A stretch of 64,000 nucleotides of DNA from Maratus speciosus. Lineage: Eukaryota; Arthropoda; Arachnida; Araneae; Salticidae. Positions 32,343 to 42,887 of this stretch are shown here, one piece after another. Where the stretch lies: assembly GCA_963932465.1 (NCBI GenBank), contig OZ010787.1, positions 12,831,284-12,895,283 of the forward strand. The letters are read 5' to 3'. Position numbers and translations under genes: made by a program. The notes under the pieces are model-generated. The model was not told the DNA's origin. It saw nothing but the letters and a program-made list of their open reading frames with translations, and ran no database searches. Within the stretch, counting starts at the first letter, position 1. Each line of letters opens with the position of its first letter.

Positions 32343-33805
32343 GGGGAGGTATGATACACTTTTTTTTAACTAATTTTTTACAACCCTTAGAAAGCTATTT
32401 TTAAACAAAATTTTCGTGTTTTCTTATAAAGTGACCTTTTATTCATTTATTAAAAATATTGTGAATTTAAAAAATAGTCATTCAAAAAATATATCCCAAT
32501 TATTTTGAATGGTTACTACTGTATCAAATCTCCCCATTACTGGGGAGGATTGATACACTAACAAGGGAGGTTTGATACATTATTATGTAAATTGAAAAAA
32601 AAAATGCAGACAATTCAATTTATGCGTCATACAACTTTTTATGATAAATCTTGAAATATTTAAGTAAAATTTGAAACGAAATGACATTGACATATTTTTG
32701 TTTCAAAAATGTTTTTTGCAAAAATATTAAACTATTGCTATTATTTAAACAATCCTATTAACACACTTTTTCGAAAATAAATAATGAAAAAAAAACCTAA
32801 AGATCTAGCTGCAAGGAAAATTGAAATTAACATTGCTGATTTGCAAACAATTTAACATAAATTTAGCACATTTAAGATTCCTTTAACCCTTTCAGGGGCA
32901 AAGCATTTTCAATGCTAAAGTGTTGAATAAATGCATGGCACCGGAATTTACCAACAAATTTAATTAGAAATAAGAAAAGGGCTATATTTCACTTTCATAC
33001 TAAATGGAAAATATTTTACCAAAATGCTGGTGCCAATGTGGCGTTTGGGAATTAAAATTAAGTGGTTTCATAAACATACCACCACCCCTGAAATGGTTAC
33101 AAGAAAAGCTAATAACTCTATCATTTTGATAAGTAAAATCGGGTAGATTTAACGTTTTTTCAATTTGCCCTTCGTAAATTATAGAAACATTTTCCCTTTC
33201 AGGCCGTTTAAACTTTTTCCCTTCTACATGACGAGCAAAGCGAACTAACCATCTATCATCGCACTGCTTTTTTATGTAATCTACATAATGTCTATGAATA
33301 ATCTCTTTGTTTTTCCTTACCAATTTCAGTAGCTCTTGCTGTAAAACAATAATGAATATTACAGTCCTGTTTGCAAACTTAAAAAAATATTAAATTTCAA
33401 ATATACAAGTGTAACATTTCTCCCCAGTACTAATGTATTATTTCTCCCTATTATGCCTTATTGGGTTTTCAATCACTTTGTACAAATGCAGTTGCAAAAT
33501 GGTAATCTACTTTCTAGCAAAACTAATCCTAACAATGTGCTTTATAAATAAAAAAATACAAGATATTATCTTCACAATAATAAGAGTTATGAAAGAAAAT
33601 CAGCCAATAAAAAAATTTACATTGACATTCCAAAAACCTTCAAAATTAAAAGAAAAGAAAAGTTGTCAGTTCTTCACTAATTAGTCCAGCTAATGATGGT
33701 TTCAGAAAATAAAAGAAACCTTCACATGTGTTAGAATAGCTGTTAATGCCATTTGTTGAGAAAAATTGTCAATGTATCAACCCTCCCTATGTATCAAACC
33801 TCCAC
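32343..33805. mobile_element. 1.46-kb TIR element abutting the MITE
   Basis: The left end GGGGAGGTATGATACAC and the inverted right end GTGGAGGTTTGATACATAGG are flanked by TA (32341-32342, 33806-33807). Subterminal copies of GGGAGG(T/A)TTGATACA lie at 32544-32578 and 33767-33790, suggesting clustered transposase-binding sites. The interior contains one 107-codon minus-strand ORF. A Tc1/mariner-pogo type element is plausible from the TA target. Confidence 0.7.
33000..33323 (-). other. ORF inside TIR element, possible transposase fragment
   Basis: A 107-codon frame with protein-like composition (KQCDDRWLVRFARHVEGKKF). It starts with MVRKNKEIIHRH and lacks catalytic motifs that I can identify. 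Its location inside a TIR-bounded element suggests a transposase remnant. Unassigned. Confidence 0.25.
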
Positions 33806-33807
33806 TA

Positions 33808-34302
33808 CCCCACCTTCTATGTTTCACAGGAGAGACAATAGAAGATTTGCAGTTTTTTACTCTTACATAAGCCTATAGCATTTAGCTTTGAATAGAGCCA
33901 GCGTACATAAAAGGGTAAAACCCATAAGAATCAAGACGTAGAAGAGATAAGGATTGGGTAAATTTATTCCCACTTCCACCCTTTGACCCCTTTCTGTGGA
34001 AGCAAAGTAATCTAACAGTCTTCCGAATAACTACGCTTATGACGGTTTTCCTGAAGCAAGACATCTGGAATAATTCGCAAAAGGAATTTCTTGGAGTTGT
34101 GTCCCTTTTCTTACGGATGAGCGGTATAAGTGTTGGGCATTTAGTTTAAGGGAAACGTGTAAAAAACGTAAACATAAAACGTCTTGTAAACGAAAGATAG
34201 AAACCTAAATTCTTTTGAAAGTCTCTTTAAACTGACCCCACCCAACCAAAAAAATTAAAATAAAAGTCTATCATTAATTTGTATTATAATGTGCAATTAT
34301 GT
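33808..34302. other. Intron sequence, nothing specific
   Basis: No domain, repeat or splice-flanked ORF was recognised. Confidence 0.5.
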
Positions 34303-34475
34303 ACAGGGTGTTTCATAAAGGACTCTCTAACATTAAACTTCAATAATTCACTAAATGTATTAAATATATCTATGAAATGCGACATGCTTAAATTGTAGCT
34401 CATAAATTTTGTATTGCGTAATCTAAAAAATAAAAGTTTTTGTCTATAGATGGCGCTGTGCTGTTTAAAATTGTA
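34303..34475 (+). repeat. Dispersed repeat with ACAGGGTGTTTCA(T/C)AAAGGA head
   Basis: It shares ACAGGGTGTTTCA.AAAGGAC, a following CAATAA(T/C)TC block and a distal TAGATGGCGCTG motif with 61884-62050, at similar spacing. It is probably one end of a transposon family. The copy is non-coding. Confidence 0.55.
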
Positions 34476-34561
34476 ATAATGCTCAAATTATCTTAAAATT
34501 CTCAGTACAAACGTCTTAAACCACGCGGCAGCTGCACAAAACATCACCTCATCGATGTTAC

Positions 34562-34862
34562 GGCTGAAAATCTAGGATTAGTTAAAACTCGATTAGCATG
34601 TTAAACAGCAACTGGTCTGCTAAGTCAGATTTTGGTGGAAATCACCTGCAGATCCAATTTTAGTGGTTTATTGGTAGATTTACCATTGTGCTTTCCTGCA
34701 CCTAAAGATATGAAAACATGGAGAGCTGTGTACAGGAAAACACATTGGTCAACCTACCAATGAGTCACTGAAATTGGGTCTGCTGGGGGTTCCCACCAAT
34801 TTATGACTTGGCAGACCAGTTGCATTTTAATATGCTATTCAACTAATCCTAGATTTTCAGCC
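34562..34862. mobile_element. Palindromic MITE with GGCTGAAAATCTAGGATTAG ends
   Basis: Two arms of about 145 bp pair around 34715. The left GGCTGAAAATCTAGGATTAG and the right CTAATCCTAGATTTTCAGCC are exact complements for 20 bp, and inner blocks (AACTGGTCTGC, ATTTTAGTGG) are diverged. It is non-coding. The target duplication is unclear. Confidence 0.75.
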
Positions 34863-35462
34863 ATAAACTCAATGAGGAATATCCATACCGTGAATGGAAA
34901 ATGTTTCTACTAATATACCCATTGAATATTGCAGCTACATCAAATGGGTACACAGCAACCAATCTCTTTTGAAGCGGCTAAACTTAGCGGTTAGCATTAC
35001 TCTGATTGGCTCTCTAGATTCAGATCATACTGATTTTTAATGTCTTGGAAGCTGCGATTAATATCAAACTGTAGAAGACAAATCTATTCACATCTGGCGG
35101 GGCGATTGAATAAAAAGCGATGTGTAAAAAGAAATATTCGGTGTTTTTTCTTTCATAATAATGAGCCAGTCCTTTTTTTAAATTTAAATCTCTCAAAAGC
35201 GCTTTAAATGTTGTTGAGGATTGTTTTTTGTAGTAGTAAAAATTCTTTGTCGAAGATTCAGATGAGATTTATAAGTTAGAAAACAGTTTTCGATAATTTT
35301 AATTACTATATAAATTACTACATAATTTACTAGATCATTTTTATTACTATATAAATATGGGTTCCTAAAATATTTTTCAAAACTTGATGAAGCTATATAA
35401 ATGCAGCAGGCGGAAGGACACAATGATGGTACTAATCAAGTATGTAGATTGAAACGCAGTCT

Positions 35463-35721
35463 CACTGTAAAAAAAACCACTGTAGATTTGACAGAACAAA
35501 CTCGATCACAGTGAATATGCTGTATCTTTCTTTGGTTTCCTGACTATATTAACATGGAAAATACAGTAGTTGCGTGTACTGTTAATTTTACGCAACTACT
35601 GTATTTTCCATGTTAATATAGTAAGGAAAGCAAAGAAAGATACCGCACATTCACTGTGATCGAGTTTGTGCGCGAGATGAACAGTACTTTGTACTGTAAA
35701 AATGTAGTTTTTTTTACAGTG
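35463..35721. mobile_element. Palindromic MITE in copia B
   Basis: This 259-bp near-perfect hairpin has ends CACTGTAAAAAAAACCACTG and the inverted CACTGTAAAAAAAACTACAT. The inner arms (CGATCACAGTGAAT, AGTAGTTGCG) pair around ACTGTTAATTT. It splits the copia RT codons between RSL and YGLKQ. No clear target duplication is present. Confidence 0.85.
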
Positions 35722-36154
35722 TGTATGGACTCAAACAAGCTTCTCGCTGCTGAAACAGGTACTTTGAAGAATTTTTATCAAAACTTGGATTTAAAATAAG
35801 TGAAGGTGATCCATGCTTGTGGATAAGAGAAAAAAAATGAAAAAAAAAACTGATTGTTTGTTTGTATGTTGATGATGGTTTAGTGGCTGCAACTGATTTA
35901 AAGGAATCTGAAAATTTCACAAATGATTTGAAGTCAAGATTCAAAATCACAACAAAACAGGCAACCTTTTTTCTTGGTCTTGAAATTCATCCTTTTGAGG
36001 ATGGAAGTATCAAAATTAATCAACAAGCTTATGCTAAAAGAGTTCGTCAAAAATTTCATATGGAAAATTGTAAAACAGTATCTACTCCCATGCTTAAAGA
36101 AAACAAAAATGCAGAGCAGAGTGATGAGCATAGCAGTGAAGGTCTTCCCTTATA

Positions 36155-36405
36155 AGGAAAGGGCATGTTTACAAACAAACACTTCCGTCAACCAGTCTAC
36201 CACTACATTTTTATCATACAGCGATCATTGCAGGAATCAACTTGGCGACGTAGGCCAATCATATCATAAGATCTGTTAAATCAATCTGTTAAAGACCAAT
36301 CAAATTCCCGAAGTTCATGTGTGTAGTAGGGTCATAATGAATGAGCACGTTTTTCTTGCTGACCAACAGTAATTCGACCAACAGTGACGTCAGCTGTGCT
36401 TTCCT
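36155..36405 (+). mobile_element. MITE family A, copy in copia B
   Basis: TA flanks it at 36153-36154 and 36406-36407. The ends are AGGAAAGGGCATGTTTACAA and CAGCTGTGCTTTCCT. Its removal restores copia reading between EGLPY and AVGTLMY. Confidence 0.85.
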
Positions 36406-37448
36406 AATAAAAAAGCTGTAGGTACTTTAATGTATTTAATGATAGGCACAAGACCAGACATATTCCAAACAAGACCAGACAGAGCTTATTCTGTTTGTGT
36501 TCTCTCTCGTCATTTAGAAAACCCTTCTAAAGAAGACTGGATGAAAGTAAAACGTGTATTTAGGTACATTGCAGCCTCATATGACAAAGGTATTATATAT
36601 AAACATAATTACGAACAAGGATTGCTAGAATGTTTTAGTGACGCAGATTTCGGCGGATGTAAAACATTAGGAAGATCAACTAGTGGTATTGTGATTTTGT
36701 ATAGTGGTGGTGCTATATATCATGACTTAGCCAAAGGCAGGCAGTAGTTGCAACCTCTACGACTGAAACAGAAATAATTGCTGCGAATGAATGTGCCAGA
36801 TAGGTAATTTGATTGAATTGTCTATTTTCTAGTGTTACATAATTAGTTGGAATACCAGTGCTTCAAATTGATAATACAGTTGCAATTAGATTAGCAAAAA
36901 ATCCAGAATTTCACTATCGTATCAAACATATCAGCATTAAACTTATTTTTAATAGGGAAAAAAGCCTAGAAAAACAATTGGGAATTAAAACGGCCTATAG
37001 AGTCGCTGCTGTAGCCTTCGGTACAGGAAAATTGTCCCTTTAATTTCCCTTTAACTAATGCTAAAGTACCATTCAAATTATTCTTTATTGTAAATGCATT
37101 TGAAAGTTTTAGATATTCAAATTTGGATATTTTTTACTTTATCCTATAGCACAGAACACAAATGTCACAGGAAATCTGAAATTGTGAAAAAGAATAATCA
37201 TTCTGATCAAATTAAAAATACATGTAATGTAATGCGCTTGCACGGCACTTTCCTGAAGCGAGAAGTTACATCTTTCCTCCACCAGATGGCGCATTCGAGC
37301 TCTTGAATTGCCAATTAGTAGTGCAACGGGTATCTACAGAAGATCAAATTGCTGATATGATGACAAAACCCCTTTTTAAGCCAAGGCTGTTGACTCTTTG
37401 TTCCAAAATAGCACTTTTGTAACTATTTATTCTGAGAACTTGAAGTAG

Positions 37449-37451
<3 letters not shown>

Positions 37452-37483
<32 letters not shown>
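37452..37483. repeat. (TTA)n microsatellite
   Basis: A trinucleotide run just upstream of the copia A insertion site. Confidence 0.9.
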
Positions 37484-37484
<1 letters not shown>

Positions 37485-37509
37485 TTTTTTAACAAGGTAA
37501 AGTATTAAG

Positions 37510-37778
37510 TGTCAATAATAAATGAGCTGACTCGAAATGATCCAGATTAAATAATTATATTAATATATAGAAATCACATTTTGTAGCAAAAGGCACACAC
37601 GCTCACGAGCGAGAAGCAGTAATGACCACAACTTAACGTTGCCAATTCAAATCACATAACTTCTTCTCAAAAGGTTGTTGCCACTTCACAAATTTAACAT
37701 AGTATACAAGTTAAACATACAGTTAAGTTATACATATAATAATAACATTTAAAATATTAGGATTAACATAATTTAACA
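37510..37778 (-). repeat. Copia A 3' LTR
   Basis: In element orientation it starts TGTTAAATTATG and ends TTATTGACA, with TG...CA termini. It matches the other LTR except at about six sites. Confidence 0.95.
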
Positions 37779-37789
37779 CGCCCCCTTGC
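37779..37789 (-). promoter_or_regulatory. Copia A polypurine tract
   Basis: GCAAGGGGGCG on the minus strand directly abuts the 3' LTR. This is the expected plus-strand primer site. Confidence 0.75.
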
Positions 37790-38019
37790 TAATTATACTA
37801 TTTTAAATGATTAGAGTCTTCAATTTAACTATTTAGAAAAAATAAGTGAGGGCATAATAATACATAATATAATACTTCTCGATACACAATATAGTGCATA
37901 AATTAACACCTTACTTGTTACACTGGTAAAAGAAATGAAAAATAAAGTATGCAGGAGAAAAGTGTCCAATATTTACAGTTCATCACTATGTCCTTATGTA
38001 ATAGTTCATACCAATGTCC

Positions 38020-39897
38020 TTATATAATACAGTTCATACCATAATTGAACTTGGACAATATCTTCTTAGACACTGGCTTTGTTAGTAAATCAGCATAGTT
38101 ATTTTGGGACGACACATACTCAAATTGTATCACTTTGTTGATCACTAAGTCTCTTAGGAAGAAATATTTAATTTCAATGTGCTTGCTTCTTTCTGATATA
38201 ACAGGATTTTTTGCAATAAAAATAGCACCTTGATTATCAACATGGACCTTTTGAGGAGTATTCACAAATTCCACACTAATCTCTGTGAGCAAGTTCTTTA
38301 TCCATATCACTTCTTTCGCCACATGACACATTGCAACATACTCTGCCTCTGTGGATGACAAGGCAGTGACAGTTTGCTTCTTGCTTGACCAGGAAATGGG
38401 TGCACTAGAGAGAAAAATTGCATATCCACTAAAAGACTTCCTATCAGTTTTATCGCTGGCCCAGTCAGCGTCTGAAAAGATTTGTAAGCCTTGGCTATTT
38501 TTCTTGAACCGAAGTTTCTTGTGCAAGGATCCTTTAAGGTATCTCAGCATATGCTTGATTCCCCTCCAATGTTCTTCGCTTGGCTTCTCATTAAATTGAC
38601 TCATATATGTGGCTGCATATGCCAAGTCAGGACGGGTGCCACATACCAAGTGCAAGAAACTTCCAACTGCTTGTCTATAGGGTATTCGGCTGCTTTCTTC
38701 TTTAATTTTCTCCCACTGATAGTCATCGACATGCTTGTATTTGATGTTTGGATCTAAAGGTGTTGCTGCGGGTTTGGCTTCTGACATTTTAAATGTGTCA
38801 AGGATTTCAGTAACGTAAGAAATTTGATCTGGAGTGATGGAACCATCAATATCTTTGCCTATCTTCATTGACAAGATTTGGCTGGCTGGTCCAAGATCTT
38901 TTGCAGTGAATTTTCTTTTGATGTTTTGCTTAAAGTCTTCTATATTTTTCAAGCTTCCAATAATAAGCAGATCATCTACGTACACACCAATGATAAGATC
39001 CCTTTTGGCATTGTAATATATGCAGGGGTCTGCATCAGATCTTTTGAGGTCACATTCAGTCAAGAATTTATCTAAACATGAATTCCATACTCTGCCAGAT
39101 TGTTTGAGACCATAGAGACTTCTCTTTAAATGGCATACAAGATTTTCTTTTCCCTTCACCACACAACCTACCGGTTGGGCCATGTAGATGTCTACCTCCA
39201 ATGTACCATTAAGGTATGCAGCTGTCACATCCATTTGGTGAACTTCAAAATCTTTTTCTGCAGCTATGGCAAGTAACAGGCGAATGGATTTAAGCTTGAT
39301 GACAGGTGAGAAAGTGTCTTGGAAATCTACACCGGATACTTGTAGGTAGCCCTTTGCCACTAATCTGGCCTTAAACTTTACTCGTTTTCCAGTGTCATCC
39401 TTCTTCTTGCGGAACAGCCATCTGGAAGATATTATCTTCACACCAGGTGGTCTGGTGGTAAGCTCCCATGTTTGGGCTTGGGTGAGGTTTGCAATTTCTT
39501 CATCCATGGCTTTTTGCCACATGTCTGCTTCAGGAGATTGCATGGCTTCCTTTACTGTTACTGGGTCTCTCTCATCACGCTGGTGTATCTCTTGGGCATT
39601 ATAGAGGTAGAAATCTTCAAGATGTTTGGGAGGCTTGGCAGGTCTTACTCCTTCACTTCTCTTGCCTCTAAAAGTGGGATTATCTGTCTTCACTTCAGCT
39701 TCAGTGTCATGTTTGTCGGGCACTTCTATCATCTCTATAGCTGATCTTGGAATGTTTTCAAGTTGTTGGTAAGAACTTTCTTCAGAACTTGGGTCCTCTA
39801 ATTCTTTATCTGAGTCAGGCAAGTGATTTAAATAATCTGCGTCAAGATTTGGTTGTTCTTGAATTATATCTTCTATTTCTGCTTCAAGTGTGTACAA
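38020..39897 (-). CDS. Copia A reverse transcriptase and RNase H
   Basis: A 625-codon open frame from 39897 to a stop at 38020. The N-terminal acidic linker (residues 1-110) follows the integrase/RT junction. RT begins near residue 115 (MQSPEADMWQKAMDEEIANL) and contains KARLVAKGY, QMDVTAAYLNG, LYGLKQSGRVW and the catalytic GVYVDDLLIIG. RNase H shows FSDADWASDKTDRKSFSGY, SSTEAEYVAM, HVDNQGAIFIAKNP and KHIEIKYFFLRD. It converts genomic RNA to cDNA and removes the RNA strand in the particle. This part is undamaged, but it is cut from the integrase frame by the hAT-like insertion at 39923-40578, so the ATG at 39897 is not the natural polyprotein start. Confidence 0.92.
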   Translation of the reverse strand: MYTLEAEIEDIIQEQPNLDADYLNHLPDSDKELEDPSSEESSYQQLENIPRSAIEMIEVPDKHDTEAEVKTDNPTFRGKRSEGVRPAKPPKHLEDFYLYNAQEIHQRDERDPVTVKEAMQSPEADMWQKAMDEEIANLTQAQTWELTTRPPGVKIISSRWLFRKKKDDTGKRVKFKARLVAKGYLQVSGVDFQDTFSPVIKLKSIRLLLAIAAEKDFEVHQMDVTAAYLNGTLEVDIYMAQPVGCVVKGKENLVCHLKRSLYGLKQSGRVWNSCLDKFLTECDLKRSDADPCIYYNAKRDLIIGVYVDDLLIIGSLKNIEDFKQNIKRKFTAKDLGPASQILSMKIGKDIDGSITPDQISYVTEILDTFKMSEAKPAATPLDPNIKYKHVDDYQWEKIKEESSRIPYRQAVGSFLHLVCGTRPDLAYAATYMSQFNEKPSEEHWRGIKHMLRYLKGSLHKKLRFKKNSQGLQIFSDADWASDKTDRKSFSGYAIFLSSAPISWSSKKQTVTALSSTEAEYVAMCHVAKEVIWIKNLLTEISVEFVNTPQKVHVDNQGAIFIAKNPVISERSKHIEIKYFFLRDLVINKVIQFEYVSSQNNYADLLTKPVSKKILSKFNYGMNCII

Positions 39898-39922
39898 GTG
39901 GCTTCAAAATTTTCAATACTGA

Positions 39923-40578
39923 CAAGGGAACCACTTTAGGTGTTGCTCGTACCTAGAATCGAGACCAGGAGCATTTTGTAGCCCTATGCATAAAAGTTAG
40001 AGAGCCGATAAAAATTCTTTGTTAAAATCATATTTTATATATTTTTTTATATTTATAATTTTTTATTATTGGATTTTTATTTGTTAATTTTACACCAAAA
40101 GAGAGTTAAGTCGCCAGATATGGCACTTCAAAATTTTCACTAGCTTTATACTTGTAATAGGTTTACGTCCAAACCATTACAACACGGTGCGTAGCGAAAA
40201 TACTGAGCTAGGGTTGCCGGAAAACTGTACGGGACGAAAAAGACGCCAATCTTTCCCCGCCAAATATGTAAATATAATATTGTATTTTTTTAAATCAAAT
40301 TCGTAGGTTCTTGAAGGAATTTTAAAACTTTTTTCAACATTTTATAGTTATTGTTGACTAATTTATATTTTTAACTATTTTTTTAAAAAAAACTTTTACT
40401 CTAACAGCCCGAAAAGTGGTCTAGAAAATTGCATTTTCAGAAAGTTAATCTGCTGTAAAATCAAAAAATATTATTTTAACAAAAAAATTTTATCGATTCC
40501 CAAACTTCCTAATATAGAGCTTCAAAATGCACCAGGTTTCAATACTAGGTGCGAGCAACACCTAAAGTGGTTCCCTTG
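39923..40578. mobile_element. hAT-like non-autonomous element in copia A
   Basis: The ends CAAGGGAACCACTTTAGGTG and their exact complement start with the CA(A)GGG form common in hAT elements. Inverted similarity extends about 60 bp. The 656 bp carry no ORF. Target duplication is not clean: a GTGTGTA(C/T) match to the right flank lies some 25 bp outside the left end, suggesting filler sequence or a slightly longer element. It splits copia pol between integrase and RT. Confidence 0.8.
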
Positions 40579-40579
40579 T

Positions 40580-41473
40580 GTGTATGACTTCTTCTGTGGC
40601 ATTAGGACAATTGTCAGTCTTCAATGGAATAATGTTTTCTTCAAAGATAACATCTCTGCTTACAAAGAACTGTTTTTTCTTTAAGTCATAGAGTTTGTAA
40701 CCCTTGACGCCATCTGGGTATCCCACAAAAATACATTCAACAGCTTTTGGGGCAAGTTTGCCTTTTCTCGAGTATGAACGCACATGGCTCCAAGCTCTAC
40801 ATCCGAAGACCTTGAGGTGATCTGTTTCGCTTTCCGAGCCTGTCCATAATCTCTCGGGGATATTTCCATTGATCGCAGCAGAAGGGCGTTTGTTGTGAAG
40901 ATAGGCTGCAGTAGCTGCTGCTTCTGCCCAAAATTTGTGATCTGCTCCAGATTCAATAAGTAAACATCTTGTGGTGTTTATCAGGGTTTGATTTAATCTT
41001 TCTGACAAACCATTCTGTTGTGGCGTCTCAGGTACAGTAAGTTGTCTTTGAATGCCGTGTGTAGCAAGGTACTTGTCAAATCTTTCATTTCGGAACTCTC
41101 CACCATTGTCGCTTCTGGGGAATTTTATTTTTTTGTTATGAAGATTCTCAACCATGCAGCGATAATCTTTGAATTTTTCAAATACTTCATCCTTGGCCTT
41201 CATGGGATAAATTTTGGTATAGTGAGAAAATTCGTCAGTAAATGTTACAAAATAGCTTGATCCTCCAAAGGATGTGGGAGAAATTGTTCCAGCAACATCA
41301 GAGTGTACAATTTCTAGGAAATCTTTTGCTTTTGTACTGGCAACCTTTGGAAACTTCTTTCGCTTCATTTTCCCCTGAATGCAGACAGAGCAAGGTGCAT
41401 TTGCTGTCAATTCTTTGTTTTTGTCAACAGGCACTAAATCTTTCAATACTTTCTGTTTTTGATAAAGAAGCAA
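40580..41473 (-). pseudogene. Copia A integrase (cut off at 3' end)
   Basis: The 303-codon frame starts in the GAG-pre-integrase/zinc region (NAPCSVCIQGKMKRKKFP) and contains a complete rve core: first Asp in VHSDVAGTISPTSFGG, second in PRSDNGGEFRNERF, and Glu in PETPQQNGLSERLNQTL. The C-terminal FVGYPDGVKGYKLYDLKKKQ follows. The last codons after VIHT come from the inserted element, so integrase runs into a foreign stop. The frame differs from the protease frame upstream, with a shift near 41450. Confidence 0.9.
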
Positions 41474-42032
41474 TTTCTATCTGTTCTTCAATAATGTAGA
41501 GTCTTCCTTTCTTCTTAGCCGATAGGAGTGTTTTGCTATTGTTGTCAATCACTCTGGCCTTACCATCTGCGAATTCTACCTTCAAGCCTTTTTCTTCGAT
41601 TCTTCCAATAGACATCAAGTTTCCTCCTAGTTTAGGGACATATAGGACATTTTGAATGGTAATATTTCTTTCTTCACCTTCTTCATGTATCTTGAATGAT
41701 ATATTACCTATTCCGCTAACATTTATTCTCTCTGAGTTTGCAACTTCAACCTCAGATGAATATTGTCGAAGGCTTGAAAATTTTCTTCGATCTGAGGTCA
41801 TGTGTTCAGTGGCTTCACTGTCTAGGATCCAAAGGTTTTTCCTCTTTGATTCGTCTTCATCTGCTAAAAGTGCAATACTGGTCTTGGGGTCAACTGCTAT
41901 TTTGGCACTGTTTTGATTTTGATGCCTAGCTTCTTCGCAATTTCTTGATATGTGTCCCCATTGGCCACAGGAAAAACATTTTGTGTTTTTTCTTCTATTG
42001 AATTCTGATTCTTCATTGGGTTTTCTTGGCAT
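41424..42032 (-). pseudogene. Copia A nucleocapsid zinc knuckle and protease
   Basis: A 202-codon frame. The CCHC knuckle CFSCGQWGHISRNC (residues about 19-32) binds RNA. The aspartic protease active site reads LWILDSEATEHMT where the family has DSGA, so the catalytic glycine is Glu here and activity is probably lost. NVLYVPKLGGNLMSIGRIEE is the typical copia protease C-terminal block. In-frame codons continue upstream to about 42065 (AAGKSIKKYM), so the ATG at 42032 is not a real start but the result of a gag frameshift. Confidence 0.88.
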
Positions 42033-42040
42033 ATATTTCT

Positions 42041-42688
42041 TTATTGATTTTCCTGCAGCAGGCCTTCTTTGGTTGGATGCAAAACTTCTAGTGTGAGGGC
42101 TTGTTCTTCATGGCTTGCATTGGGTAAACTTTCATTCCTTGCTATCCTTTTTTCTTCAACTAGCAATCTGGACTTCACCAATGTAGTTATCAGGCCTGCT
42201 TCATCTTTTTCAAAGTTCAGAATCAGCGATTTATAGGCCTTAGGTAGCCCTAACAGCATCACTAGAGCGACTTCTCTGTCTGTGAATGCATAACCTCCAT
42301 TGGATAACTTCCTGTGTAAATCCATCAGTCTTGCTAGGTAGGCTTGCACAGATTCAGTAGGCTTCATTGTGATGTTGAAGAATTCTCTCATGAGTTGTAG
42401 CACATGTAATAAACCGAACTTGGTATGCATTTCTTTGAGACAGTTCCAGGCTTCTCTGGCTCTAATACAATCTCCAATGTCATCTAGGAAAGTATCTTCA
42501 ACAATAAGAAATAAGAGAGTAAGCGCTTCGTCATTTTTCTTTCGCTCTGCTTCACTCATGTCGGTTCCATATCCCGGTTCCACTGCTTCCCAACATCGCT
42601 TCTGCACTAAGATAGCTCGGGAACGAATACACCATGTATGGTAATTATCGCCGTTTAATTTCGGCATTTTATAATCTTCTGAGGCCAT
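42041..42688 (-). CDS. Copia A Gag (capsid) N-terminal part
   Basis: An open frame whose likely start is the ATG at 42688 (MASEDYKMPKLNGDNYHTW, good context aaaATGG). An upstream in-frame ATG at 42745 belongs to leader-like sequence. It has typical UBN2/copia Gag features: LNGDNYHTWCIRSRAILVQK, AREAWNCLKEMHTKFG and a LMDLHRKLSNGG block. It would form the virus-like particle shell. The frame ends at 42041 through a one-base shift after HPTKE, and the zinc knuckle continues in the neighbouring frame. Confidence 0.85.
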   Translation of the reverse strand: MASEDYKMPKLNGDNYHTWCIRSRAILVQKRCWEAVEPGYGTDMSEAERKKNDEALTLLFLIVEDTFLDDIGDCIRAREAWNCLKEMHTKFGLLHVLQLMREFFNITMKPTESVQAYLARLMDLHRKLSNGGYAFTDREVALVMLLGLPKAYKSLILNFEKDEAGLITTLVKSRLLVEEKRIARNESLPNASHEEQALTLEVLHPTKEGLLQENQ

Positions 42689-42871
42689 TTTATACCTTTT
42701 ATACGTTAAAATTTGAATAAAAGTCCACCAGCAAATAATCTTCATCTAGCGGTAAGGAAATTTACTCACTTCGTTTTTCAACGTGGTTAGGCTTAAGACC
42801 GGCTTCGGCCTCGCGCTACAACTTCAAATAAATCTTTCATTCTGAATCGCAGTCAGCTTATTTAAACAGAG

Positions 42872-42887
42872 CTTTGTGCTGATAACG
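42872..42887 (-). promoter_or_regulatory. Copia A primer-binding site
   Basis: Immediately inside the 5' LTR on the minus strand is CGTTATCAGCACAAAG. It resembles the (G)GTATCAGAGC-type site of other copia elements that use initiator Met tRNA. The tRNA identity is inferred. Confidence 0.6.

Larger units (their letters stand above)
35370..37421 (+). pseudogene. Copia element B: RT/RNase H remnant
   Basis: A decayed Ty1/copia polyprotein C-terminus on the plus strand. RT begins near 35370 (DEAIYMQQAEG-like, with a stop) and runs through VCRLKRSL, where a palindromic MITE interrupts it. It resumes as YGLKQASR, then LFVCMLMMV-type frame noise and VCLYVDDGLVAATDL (the YVDD catalytic motif, about 35855-35890). 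LGLEIHPFEDGSIKINQQAY follows. A family A MITE (36155-36405) splits the next block before AVGTLMYLMIGTRPDI. RNase H remnants are FSDADFGGCKTLGRSTSG and TEDQIADMMTKPLFKPRLL, stopping at about 37421. Some 340 bp of unrelated sequence (about 36970-37310) sits just before the last block. It is dead, and older than copia A downstream. Confidence 0.85.

Noticed and set aside
33000..33323. Host exon inside the long intron
   Set aside because: Located within a TA-flanked TIR element and antisense to the gene; more likely a transposase fragment.
38351..39956. Several plus-strand ORFs of 60-90 codons
   Set aside because: They are antisense shadows of the copia RT/RNase H gene.
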